A stretch of 64,000 nt of DNA from Nissolia schottii (lineage: Eukaryota > Streptophyta > Magnoliopsida > Fabales > Fabaceae): contig QANU01020478.1 in NCBI GenBank assembly GCA_003254905.1, forward strand, positions 92,653 through 156,652, given 5' to 3'. The notes under the pieces were generated by a model. The model ran no database searches, had not been told where the DNA came from, and worked only from the letters and a program-made list of their open reading frames with translations. Within the stretch, counting starts at the first letter, position 1, and each line of letters opens with the position of its first letter. The translations under genes and the position numbers were made by a program. Of this stretch, positions 23,630 to 36,088 are shown in pieces.

Positions 23630-26600
23630 ATGTCATGTTTTATATGATTGTAATAAATTTTTTATTAATTAAATCATTGAAAGAGCTAATTTATAAGAAA
23701 TTTAAAAATTTGTAAATTATTTGAGTTTACGATGTACCTCTCTACAAATATTATATTAAAATGTATTAATTTATCTTATTAGATCATATAATTAATCAAT
23801 ATATCATATTGGATCAAAAAATAATAACAAAAATTAATGAATTTAATTATAAAAATTATTAAAAATAGTTAAATTAAATATTATAAAATATTTATCTCAA
23901 AGGATAGCTAAGAAACCACGTAGCCGTATATCATAGCCATATAATTATTGAAAAATCACTTCTTAATCAAAACCAGCATTTTATATTTCCAAAAGTAAAA
24001 AACTATGCAAGTGCAAGCAGTAACACTATATTATATATTGTACAATATCCTACCGTCTTGTTCACGGTGAAAACGACTAACCGGACAAACGTCATTCTTA
24101 CATTTCAAGTCTTTCTTTGTCCACCAAAGTCGTCTTCTATGAAAAAGAAGGTTAAATTTAATTTAATTTTGATCGAAGAATGATAGCCTAAGAACTTTCG
24201 CCTATGGAAATTAGTTTCGTTCACACATTTATGTGCGCTATTGCTTTTCGAGCTGAACTGAGATGTGATAGTCTAATGTCGTGTTCTTTGTGCCTGATTA
24301 TTTGGAATATTGTGCGAAAAACGAGACGAATCATGTTAATCTGAGTCTAAACTCAGCGTAATTATTTTAATTGGATTATTTTTTTTAAACACAAATTAGA
24401 TTTGATAATGATCTGGTTAATAATCGGGACAACCTAACTTGACTTTATATAGAATAGGTCAATTTGGCAATAATTGTGTGACTCTACAAGTCTACAGTGA
24501 GATATTGGTTTAGGGTGTTTTATGTTTTTGTTTTGTTCATTTGTTTTCGTCTTCCTTTTAAGAGATATTATTTTTGTATTTTGTTTGGTGACTTTGTGCT
24601 AAATCCGATTGTTTCACCTTTTTTTTTTTTAGAGTTTAAAGTTATTATCAATCATAGAAATAATAATAATAAAGCTTTAAAGATGAGTTAAAATATAATT
24701 AAAGTTTGAGGTAACTATTTATAAAAGAAAGTGTAAAGTTCCTTTTTTTTTTTAAGAAAAGTTTAGATGGGAGTAGGCACCAATGTTCGGTTAGGGTCAG
24801 AACATGCCTTCAAACTATTTAAGCGTTTATAGAGATATATCCTCCTTTTTGGAGTAAGAACCTGAACACTAACCAGTTAAACTACTCATTGTTGATAGGC
24901 ATAAAGTTCAAGGTAGTTAATTAATCATATTAATTTCCCTAACAAAATTTGTGTTACTCATAAACCTTCTATGTTGGGTGAGTGGGGGATCTACATGCAA
25001 TGCTTGATTGCTACAATGGAGGATTTAGTTGGGTCCATAATTGAAGCATACAAAATGGCTCTAATAAAGGAGCGGAGAATTATAGTAGCCAATAAGGAGA
25101 AAAGTTCTCACAATTATGTGAGCAGTGAGAGCTCTTACCAAGGTATCAAAAGGGCATCTAATGAGTGTGAGTGAATCTTTTCTCATAATTTTATTTTTAT
25201 TTTTATTTTTCGTTTCATTCTAATTGGCTCAAATCGGAAGGAATAATTGAAGAGTCTTTGGGTATCATGCCATCTACTTTTGCCCTTGACAGCCCTTTTT
25301 CCAAATCAACATCACATGCTTTGGTTCAAATTATATAAAATATTTTCTTAAACCATTTTGATGTGGGTTACACGCAATGCCACTATTACCTTCACTAGTC
25401 ACTACTACGGAGCCTCACATCATTCCAAAAGTTTCTTTTAGAAAGAGAGATTATAGAAAAAGAAAAATTATACAGACCCCTAAAGTAGGAACACAAAGAC
25501 TACAACAGTCTAGGGTACTTGTTCCAGTCCCTTGAGAGGGATACCCACATTTTGAATCAACAAATTATATTACGTCTGTATCTCATTAATTAATCTAATG
25601 GTGTCTATTTCTTTAGTTTCTTACTTTGGAGAATTTTAATCTCACATGAGATGATTAATTAAGTGGCGACCACTAGTTAAGGAATTGAAGCACCTATAAT
25701 TAATTAAGCTTGATGTTAATTATAATTGTAATTCATCTATTAAGTCTATAATATTTCAAGTTATACCCCTATAATTTACTCTTAACTCGTTTGTGCCATG
25801 TATTTAGTTATTCAAAATACTAATAGTGTGATTCTGCCATGCGTCGATCTAACTATTTTACGTACAAACATCTAAAAGTAAGTCCATAAAGCAAAAGGCA
25901 TGGCATAAAATTTTTGCAGATCCAATGTCAACTAGGGATGGTTAATTCCTTTCGCTTTCGTGCCCATATAGGGTAGGTTCAAGTCACTAAGAAAACCTTT
26001 TTCTAAGGATTGTTTAGTAATAAAATTAAAATAATGCAATCAGAATTTTTGACAAAAGATTATATATGAATGTCTAATCATTTTTCTTGATTTATTATGG
26101 AAAGGAAAGGTAAAGACAATACGCATACATATAAGAAAAGAAGTGGGGAAGGGGAAAGAGACTATGCTTTAGCTTTCAATTCATGTCTAAGTGATCGAAT
26201 GAAATTATGGAAATGGAAGAAATTTCCAGAACAGTATTGGTAATTTACCTTCAATTGTTGGGCATTAATTGTGGATGATATAGACTGCATAAAAGCAATT
26301 CACATGTACATGAATATTTCTCACATGTATCAAAGGGCATTCTTTTGTTTATTTTTTATTTTTTGATAAATTCCCCCTCTACTGATTTGCTAAGTAAAGC
26401 TTTTTGTGACGGATTTTAGTGACATATACAGTACGGTATCTACAGCTATATTTTATATTATTGACAGAATTGGCATCAAAACAATATTTTCCTACTAAAT
26501 TTAAAAATTGGCGATGGACACATTTTTCACTAAATTTAGCCCAAAAGTTTTAGCTTGCAGATGATCTTGTGCCTTCAGGACCTTGTTTGGTCTTAATGGT

Positions 26601-26760
26601 TTTATGTAGTTTAGAGAATAGGGTTGAATTTAAATAGATACTTTTTCAAAAAATCAAACTCTCTTTAAAAAAGTTATCTTCTTATATTCTGGGAGACAAG
26701 TTTTCTGAAAAATGTTCTTTTTCTTAAATGAAAAACAAAATTTCTTTTAAAAGATGAGAA
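23630..26760. other. Intergenic AT-rich DNA
   Basis: No gene is supported. An open frame at 24971-25174 has no recognisable motif or splice-site context. The rest is AT-rich without clear repeats. Confidence 0.45.
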
Positions 26761-28090
26761 ATGTAAATAGTGAAGGAAAGAGAAGACCACACACATAATT
26801 TATACTGGTTTGATTCCTAAGAGTTAGGAATCTACGTCCAGTTCTTCAAACACCTAAATCACTCTTCTTTCACAAGGCTTTCAAATGCAAACATTAATCA
26901 AAAACAAAACTCTCAAATGATCCTCACAAAAATTTAAAACACTCAAGAACAGATCGAGATACACAAATATGGCTTTTCTAAAAAATCTCAATACTCTGCC
27001 TCTTTTACTCTCAAAGACTCTCAAACAAAAAATGCTTCTCTCACACAGAAGTAAATCGAAACAAGAAGATTATATAGAAGATCTTAGAGTAGGTAGGTCT
27101 TGAGAAGAGAAAAAGAACAAAATAATGCTTCAGATTGTAGGCTTGATAGTAGACTGTTTTGCTCTTCTTTTTCTACCTTCTGAATGGTCACATCTTTCCT
27201 TTTTATATGCTGAATTCACTCTGATCGTTGCAGGTTTGAATTTTTGGACATTGCAGGAATTTGATGTGATGTCCATCTCTCATTGGTTCGTACAAGTCCT
27301 TTTGTACCATATTCTCCATGCATTCTTTTATCTGTTGTACAAAAGCATTTCTTTGTATTATTTCACAAAAAAAAAGATGCTGCCACCTCACACTTCCTTT
27401 TTCTCTCCTGACGCCCTTTTTTATTTCTTCTCATGCAGCACAGGTCATCCATCTTTTCTTTCCTTTTACAGAAATGTGACAACCCTTTCTTTCTTCTTTA
27501 TCCTCTACAACACGTTTCCCTTTCTTTATTTCTTTATTTCTTTGCTTTTCCAAAAATCCTCAGCTTTTTGCATGTACTTTGTTGCTGCTTATCTTTCTTT
27601 TCAACGTTGGAAATGTTTGCTGCTTCATTTCATTTTCTTTTCAAACACTGATGCCACGACACGTCTTTTTTCTCTCTCTTTCTTTTATTTCTTGCTTCTT
27701 TTGAAATATTTCCTTTTCAGTCACATAGGGAATATATATTTCTCTTCCCGATATTCACTTGTCTTTTTATGTCAATCCATCTCCTTTTATGCTTTGACTT
27801 CTCTACCAATAAAATAATGAATTCAGCTTCCCTTTTCTTTTAACACATTGGGCTATTTTCCTTGGGCTCCCGCTGCTTCTTTGTTTTATTTCTTTGAGCC
27901 ACAAGTCTTGGGATTAATGACCTTTTCTTTCTTATTTTCCTCATTGCATCAAAATAGACTTGGGTCAAGAATCAAGAAATGATTTTCAGTTGTTAAAAGA
28001 AAAACTTTGGGCTTAACTTTTCTTGAAACACTTTAACACACATTAAAACATTCATACAATGTTTGTCATCATATCTTAATTTTACAAATT
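26760..28090 (-). mobile_element. Probable LTR-retrotransposon debris (solo LTR, Copia-like)
   Basis: The plus strand from 27125 to 27960 is strongly pyrimidine-rich, with no domain despite a 230-codon open frame. The segment 26785-26900 resembles the transcribed end of legume Copia LTRs on the reverse strand. The reverse complement of about 28020-28080 (ATGATGACAAACATTGTATG followed by AATGTTTTAATGTGTG) resembles the start of such LTRs. No internal gag-pol, primer-binding site or clear target duplication was found, so a solo LTR is inferred. The ends are approximate. Confidence 0.35.
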
Positions 28091-30560
28091 GAATCAACGG
28101 GTCTCACTAAGACGATCGAACTTCCCCTTAATTTGTCTTTGTTTCTGTTGATTTTGATTTATGGCTCTGCTGATTTTAGGTGTAGAACAAATCTCTCTAC
28201 TGTTGCTACTTCTGTTGATTGATTAAGGACTTGTCAGTCGCAAATCTCTTTAGTTCAGTGGTTATTGTTTCAAAGAGTAACAATGGAGGAAGAAGCATAT
28301 GAAAGTGATGAAGAGAATTAAGACGATGACGGGAGGTTGGAGATCTGAAATATGAAAAATGAAAGTTCTAAGAATTGGTGGCTAAGTCTATGCAAGGAAA
28401 CGAGGATCACTTTGAACAACATATTTTTTATGTTCCAGGCTAGACCCACAAAATGGGATGCCTTTAGCACGGAAATATTTGCCCTGTGCGTTTGTATCCC
28501 ACCGTCGTGCACCCTTTTTATTGGCCAATCACTCAGTCTATTGCCACTACGTGTCGATTCCAAGCCCCGTCCTTAGTGTCACCATCAACCGCCACCTCTC
28601 TTTGTCATTGATCTTGTCTGTGCTTCCCTATGGATTTGACAAAAAAAATTTGTGGGTAACGAGATTTTGTTATTGTAATTGTGGTTTATTGCACTAGGAC
28701 TAGGTTGTCTCTCCCCTTGTGCGCGAAAAACACGGAGACTACTGCGGATGAAACATCGGACAGTGATGACGATGACAATGTCTAGTCTTCTAATAATGTG
28801 GAAGCAACATGGTAAGGGGGGATTGAAAATTTTTGACTGATGATCTTGTTTTTGTTTAATTGGGGTGAGACTAAGTTTCTAAGATAATATTGAAGGCGCA
28901 CCTGAAATTATTATATGTCATGCTTCGTCTATTTTCTCAATAGTGGCAACTCGTAGGTATGGCAAGAACTTTGGATCTTCGTTCTTTGATCATGTTTATT
29001 TATTTCAATGAGATGTAGTTTGGAACTTTTAATTTCCTTAGTTTGTTGTATTTACTTGCTGTCTTTTAACTATTTACTTTATCACTATTTTATCTTTTGT
29101 TATTTTGGCATATTTGACCCATTCCTATTTCCTATTTGCGTTTGGTCAATTGGATCTCCTATATGCTTTTTATCCGTTTGATTAGTTAATACAATACACT
29201 ACATTTGAGGGGGAGAAAAACAGAGACATGTTATTTGTCTAAAAAAAAAATAGTCATGAATAAATAAATAAATAAAGACCACTCTTAAGAGAAAGAGAAA
29301 AAAATAATGATAGATCTCACTCATTTATTTATTAATATCAAATGATTATATCTCTTTTAGTACGTACAAACAATATATTAGTTTCTAAAATTTTATATAC
29401 GAAGAATACACCCCATGTAAGTAGTTTTTTTTTTTTTTTAAGAAAAAGAATTAGCATGCATGTAATTGGTCTTCCGTCTCATATCATCAAGTCATCTTTT
29501 TCCTGTAGAAGTAGACTAATTAATTAATTAGTTTTATTTTATACATAAATTTTGCAGTTGTCTCTACTTGTTGATTTTGTTTAAATTAATTTGTTTACTT
29601 TGTACTTCGTCTAGGGTCAAAATTTGTATTTGATGTTAGTCTTAATCATTTTTCTGGGAAAGTTTATATCCTCCGGCCAATCACTACGCAGGAAGCAATC
29701 AGATGTAACTTTCATTCCATTGACCTTAACGAATGGCATGGCATCCATTTGTAGCCGCTTTTTCACATTATATATTTGGAAAATAGATCATCTCATGTCA
29801 TTTTTTGTGGCAAAGTTATGATAAATATTACACCGTTAAGTTTTTAATTGCTTATGTTATATATGAGTATCACCCTTTTAATGAATAGTGAGAGATCAAA
29901 CAAGATATTGTCACGTAAAAAAATAACATGAGGGAACCTATTATCACATAAGCAAGTGTGTTTTGGTTTTCTGTGGAAGCAATAATATGAAAAATTTTAA
30001 ATATATTAATTTTCTTATAAAATATTATGTTAATTTATATTTCATTCATTGTTGAATGAAATTTTAATGAATTAAAATTTTATTTAATGATAAATAAAAT
30101 GTAATTGACTCAATATCTCACGAAAAAAATGAGTTCAAATAACATATCACTCATTTGTTTAGGCTTGCAAAATTTATTGCTAAACCCCCCTAATAGACAC
30201 CAAATGTGCAAATGAAGGCATTTTTTTTTTCTTGCCCATGCAAGATAAAAAAAAGAGATAAAAGAAAATATAATGATATATTTACTACAAATCATTCTAA
30301 AAGTAGTATTAAAAATCAAAATAAAAAATTTGTAAAAAACAATGTTCAGCCTAAAAAAAATTTATCAAGGCATGGAATATTTTATTCTATAAATATTATC
30401 AAAAGTATGTAACTTTTCTGCACGTTCTGAATATCAAAAGTACTTTTAGAAATCAGAATTTGAAAAAAAACAGTTAAATATGTTTATTTTAATAGTTTGA
30501 TTTCATTAATCAAAAGCAAAACATCAAGAAAAATATAAGACTCTAAGTGCATCATTCCGG

Positions 30561-30608
<48 letters not shown>

Positions 30609-32580
30609 GTCTATCTTCAGCCTGGAAATCAGTTTTTCGATGCAAAGCGTGGAAGTCAAGAATGGTCCATGTAGATTCTCAATGAAAACCCCTTATGAAG
30701 TTTGCACTACAGAAATGAAACAACAACTTCCATGAAAGTGCTAGGTAATTTACATAAATCATTTATCATTGACTTATACAAATGTAAACATCTCGTTGAC
30801 GTTTTGCCCATTGACGTGTGCCACACCCCCAAATTAAAGCATTATTCATACATGTTTTCGTCATAGATATCGATTAAAGAAAAGAATAAATAAGCAAACA
30901 CGAAGTTACTAGTAAAGTGCTAGGAAATTTAAGACGCTCGTATTGGAGGAAAATCCTAATCAACATTCTCAAAAGATAAAGAAAATTCGTGAACAGGTTT
31001 ATGTTCTACAAGCATACAAATTTCAATCATTACCCATGTGGAAACAGAAGTACCATATGATATCTTAATTAGTCGGTCCATGCCTCCATGGTCTTTTTAA
31101 AAATAAAAATATGCAGAACTCTCATGTCACTATAGCACAACTGTATATATTGCTACATATACAAAAACGTCTATATTTCTTGCCATTCAAAATGTAATTT
31201 AGCCGTCACCGAGAGTAATTAACAAGTTAAGTAAATACCGATCATGTTGCACCTCAAGATTTGATCAGCTTGAGAAAATTCTCAGCGTAGATAAGATTAA
31301 TCCAATCAAACTATAACTCAAATACCTTGTCTACGCAATAGGTTAAAATTGACATGAGTTGGAAAGTGGTTGATGGCTCACCAACTTCTAAAAAAATTTG
31401 GTAGTTTTTCCCTTGCCTCACTGTTATTTACTCTTTTTCATTAAATTTATTTGTTTTTAATCAATTTTAAAATTAAACTCATTAAATTTTATCATTATTT
31501 ATAGATAATAGTGTTATTAATATTTTTTAATATAATATTTGGAGAGAAAATGATCCTTAAATTTATAAATCTCTTTACAAATTAGTTATTTTAATTATTT
31601 AACTAGTCAAAATTTGTCAAGATTACACGAAACATAAAATAATGATAAAGTTCAATGAATTTACTTTCATTATTTGCATTCATTTTTTTACAATTTTTTA
31701 AAAAATAACTCATCAAACTTTGATATCATTTCATATTTTATATGATCTTGATAAATTTTATATTAGTCAAATCATTGAAATAAACTTAAAAGAGGTTTAG
31801 AAATTGAAGAGTCATTATTTTAGTACTTCTAAAATTACATTAGTTGCAATAAAGTTTAGACCTATAATCTCATGCATACTATCCAAACTCCTCGTTACTA
31901 GACCAATTTTAATAGCTTATTCAATGCCTATTTGAGTTTATGATATACTTTTTCACAAGTATCATATTAAAAAATATTAATTTGTCATATTAAATCATAT
32001 GACATACCAATACACTTTATTAGATCATAAAATCAATGATAAAACTCGATGAGTTAAACTTAAAAGATGGTTAAAAATGAACAAATTGAGTGAAAATGGA
32101 TAAATATTTATTATGATATTGGAGAAATCACAATTTATAATTTTTTTGAGAAAATTTAACCATTGTTAAAAAGTTTAAAGTGGATATATTAAAAGAGTTA
32201 TTTGAAATTTTCAATGCATTAAGGATAATAAAAACAACAAAAATCTTATATTTTAAACTCCTTAATATGTGTGCTTAGACATTTCTTAATACACTTTTAG
32301 CCAAACCCAATTAAAAAGATACCATTTAATCGTGGGACAAAAGACACTGTACCTAACAATGTACCTAACCTAACAATGAGAACTTCAGATTTTGGTGCCA
32401 CCAACTCACCACTGAGCAGTCACCACTACGTTAAAAAAGAAGCACAGGAATTTAGGAAAGTAATGATCCTTATTTTATGTTGCTTTACTTTCTTTTTTTT
32501 TTCCCCTCTGTATACATTTCAAGACATTATTTGGGATTCGGGTTCCCGGCAAGGCAACGCATTTAACGGCCATTAGTACT
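28090..32580. other. Intergenic AT-rich DNA upstream of the AAA-ATPase gene
   Basis: No gene is supported. A (TA)n microsatellite lies at about 30561-30606. The 28260-28760 stretch is less AT-rich but has no sustained coding frame with splice sites. Elsewhere no structure is recognised. Confidence 0.45.
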
Positions 32581-32590
32581 ATGGGCACTC

Positions 32591-32598
32591 TATATATA
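32591..32598 (+). promoter_or_regulatory. TATA box of the AAA-ATPase gene
   Basis: TATATATA lies 370 bp upstream of the start codon. A transcription start near 32622 would give a leader of about 345 nt. The truncated copy at 22630 begins just downstream of the equivalent position and has no matching TATA box. Confidence 0.55.
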
Positions 32599-32719
32599 GC
32601 TTCAGCAAGTGCCATACACACAAATCCTTCACCACCAACGTTGTCTTCGGACATCTCTTTCTTCTTACATTCTTTTCTTGTCCACAACATCCCCTGTTAT
32701 CCCTTTTCTACAATTGAGC

Positions 32720-32925
32720 GATTCCGATACCCTTTTGTGAGAAACGGTTGAAAGTGTCTTAAAGGATCAAACTTGCTTTTCTTTTGTTAAACAATTTTTT
32801 GATATGTTCTTATCCAGAACATCCTGTTACCCCATTTCTCTAATTTTTGCAAACTACATCAATCATGTATGAACTTGTGCAATTCTGATACCCTTTTGTG
32901 AGAAACGGTTGAAAGTGTCCCAAAG
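32720..32925 (+). repeat. Two copies of a 35-bp direct repeat in the AAA-ATPase leader
   Basis: GATACCCTTTTGTGAGAAAC followed by GGTTGAAAGTGTC occurs at about 32727-32758 and again at about 32887-32918, 160 bp apart. Both copies lie in the predicted 5' leader. The truncated paralogous fragment at 22.6-23.1 kb has both copies too, so the repeat predates that duplication. Confidence 0.85.
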
Positions 32926-32967
32926 GTAGCTTTTTTTTCGTTGTTGTCTATAGGAGGAGGCTTTGTG

Positions 32968-35900
32968 ATGGAACAGAAGCACGTTTTGTTGTCAGCATTG
33001 AGTGTGGGGGTTGGGTTGGGTGTGGGGTTGGGATTGAGCTCTGGGCAAAAATGGGGTGTTGGAGGGAATCGTGAGTCTGATGAGGCTTCTGCGGAGCAGA
33101 TTGTGCAGGAGCTCAAGAAACAGGTGGATGATGGGAAAAACAGCAAGGTCACATTCCATGATTTTCCTTATTACCTAAGGTAACTTGGTGGATCTTTATT
33201 TCTTCGAAAGATGGTTGTAATTTGGTTTATTGGACATAATTTTTGTTCCTGCAGAATGGCATATACAAATTTCAGCAAAAAAAGTTTTTGGTGGTATATT
33301 TGAATTTGTTTATATTATATTCCTGGCATGTAAAGTTTTTTCAAGACATGGATCTGTCTGAAGTTGACTTGTAAATTTCATGGTAATTTGCCTTGAATCC
33401 AGTGGTACATATAAATTTAGCTGCCTGCATGATGGGTTCTATTCATATCTTTGAGATTTATCTCTGGTTTTTGGTTATTGAGTTCTCCACTGCTTCCTTG
33501 TCAATATGAAACTTCCATAGATCTACTGGATGCAATAGTTCTTCTGTTTAGCGTTTTGCTTTTTGAATATCTATCGCGTAAGAGATAAGAAGCTACAAGA
33601 AATTTGTGATGTCACTTTCCTGATTGATAAGTATATCTCGTGTTGTGAAATAGACAAAAAGGATGAATCTGATTCCGGAAATTTGTCAAAATTTGAATCT
33701 GTATTTCTTGCAATCAAATCATAAATTATTTGGATATACAATAGTATCCTGATTTCAATAGTTTTTTGTTTTTCCATTTTTTATGTGCACTTGCACTTTT
33801 TGCTGTTGCAAATTTGCCAGTTTCTCCTTCCAATTCTTTTTATCATTTTACAGTCACTCCTTTCTGATTTAGAATAAACCTATGCACTTAAAAGTCGCGT
33901 AAGTTGTACTAGCTGACATTCAAAGGAGAGATTCTTGCAAACTCCAATTTTATTGCACCTGAAAGACCAGATTCTGTTTCAAAGTCATATATGTTTAATT
34001 CTTTTCCTGATTGGAACTTATCTCATGTCGCCACATGATGCTTAACAATGACAGTGAAAAAACTCGAGTTTTGTTGACAAGTGCTGGATATGTTCATTTA
34101 AAACAACAACACTTTTCCAAGCACATGAGGAACCTTTCACCAGTAAGCAGATCTATTATGCTTTCTGGACCTACAGGTAAATTATGTTCAAGTTCTATCT
34201 TGTGATGCGAAAATTGTTTTGGTTTTCTTAAGCCCACATGATATGACTAACACTAGTTGTATTTTAATTTTTGAAGAAATTTACCAGCAAATGCTTGCCA
34301 AAGCTTTAGCACATTATTTTGAATCGAAGTTGCTGCTGCTAGATATTACTGCCTTCTCTTTGAAGGTGATTATTTTCAGCTTCTCACTTTATTTGTCACT
34401 TTATTTGCTTTGATTTGTGATTGACATATTGCCATACCTGTCATGTTTCCTTTGTACAGATGCAGAGCAGATATGGATGTTCTAGAAGAGAACCAGTAAG
34501 TTTTTTCTGCTTTGCATTTTGTTTATGCATATAGTCTGCTCTGCATTAAGGACCAGAAGATACTTCCCTTTTTACATCATATTGGTCAATGTTTCTCACT
34601 TGTTCTTCACTATGTATATTTTAAATTTGTTAATTGGATGCATGGTGATTGTAACACCATTAATGTGGAGAACTGCATTTTTCTATGTCAATCTTGACTT
34701 CCAAAACTAAAGTGCACCTTTATTTGGCCCCTCAATTTCATATTTACTTTTGGAAACAGCGGTGAAAACATTTAGTTGTTGGCTCATAGTGACATTTTCC
34801 TAACTCATTTGCTTATGTTTGTAGTCTTTTAAAAGGTCCATATCTGAGGTGACTTTGGAGCGAATGTCTGGTTTATTTGGCTCCTTTCCACTCCTCTCTT
34901 CAACAGGCGAAACTAGAGGTACTGGAGGCAGTACTCAAGCTTTTTGAAATTGTGACCTTTCTTATATTTTATAATTATATGTTATGGACTTTAGTAGTCC
35001 ATGAATCCAAAATAATGAATGATTTGATAATTTATATATTGCCTCAATATTTGGTAATGGGTTTGATTAGTTTTGATGTTAATAACTTAATATCATAGTT
35101 AGTAATCATAGTCATGACATTGCAAAAAGTTGTGAGTACATGTATGTCGTCTCTCTCATTTTTTACCGTTATCTAGGTGCTGCTAAATAAATGTAGCTGT
35201 TACTTCATTGTATCTTGATTGATAATTTCTGCACAGGTACTCTGCGTCGACAAAGTAGTGGAATTGAAAATTCTAATAATACTCCAAAGCATCGTAGGGC
35301 TGCCTCTACTTCATCTGATATAAGTAGCACCTCTGCGTTTGGTCCTACAGATTCAGGTTATACTTGAAAAATAAGTTTTTTCTCTTTGAGCTATTATTCT
35401 CTGAAGTCATTATTATCCGTAACTTATTGTAATCTCTAGAGTTATTATATAGTTTTTACATTCATGTTTAGAATTGTAAGTCACTTGGCAAGCAAGTTTG
35501 GGCGACTCCTTCTCAAAGATTGATTTTATCGGCTTCTTTTAGTTTTGTAGTGTGCTCTGTATGCTTCTTGACAACATAATGCCTTAATATGCTAATTGGA
35601 TTTTGTTCACTTGCATTCTCTTAAAAATTTTATGCTAGTAACAAGAATTAATCCCATACACCAATACTCACATTCACTGATACTTGATACTCCAGCTAGA
35701 AAATGCCTTCTTAGTACATTTCTTTCCTTAAATGTCATTCAGCTGAGCGGTGCTTTGTTTTATGGTTGCTAATGCTTGAAAGTACAATGTTCGTCTGAAA
35801 TATCGTGCTTACTGCTTAATTTTTTGTTTTCAGCTCCTTCGAAGGGTTCAAGCAACTTTTGTTTTGATGAAAGGCTCTTTGTGCAGTCACTTTACAAGGT

Positions 35901-36056
35901 AACTTCATCACTCAAAACATATTTTCATATGCTTATTTTGTATCCCATTAAAGAACAACATCAGTTTAGTTGGCAACAAGATTTCAGTAAGATTTGTATA
36001 ATGAACTTATTAACATGGCTATCTGCACCCTAGGCCTATGGCTCTCCCCAATATGC

Positions 36057-36088
<32 letters not shown>

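Noticed and set aside
27125..27817. 230-codon plus-strand open frame rich in Phe, Leu and Ser
   Set aside because: The strand is pyrimidine-rich, which suppresses stops and yields hydrophobic residues. No domain, signal peptide pattern or splice context supports a gene; it lies in LTR-like debris.
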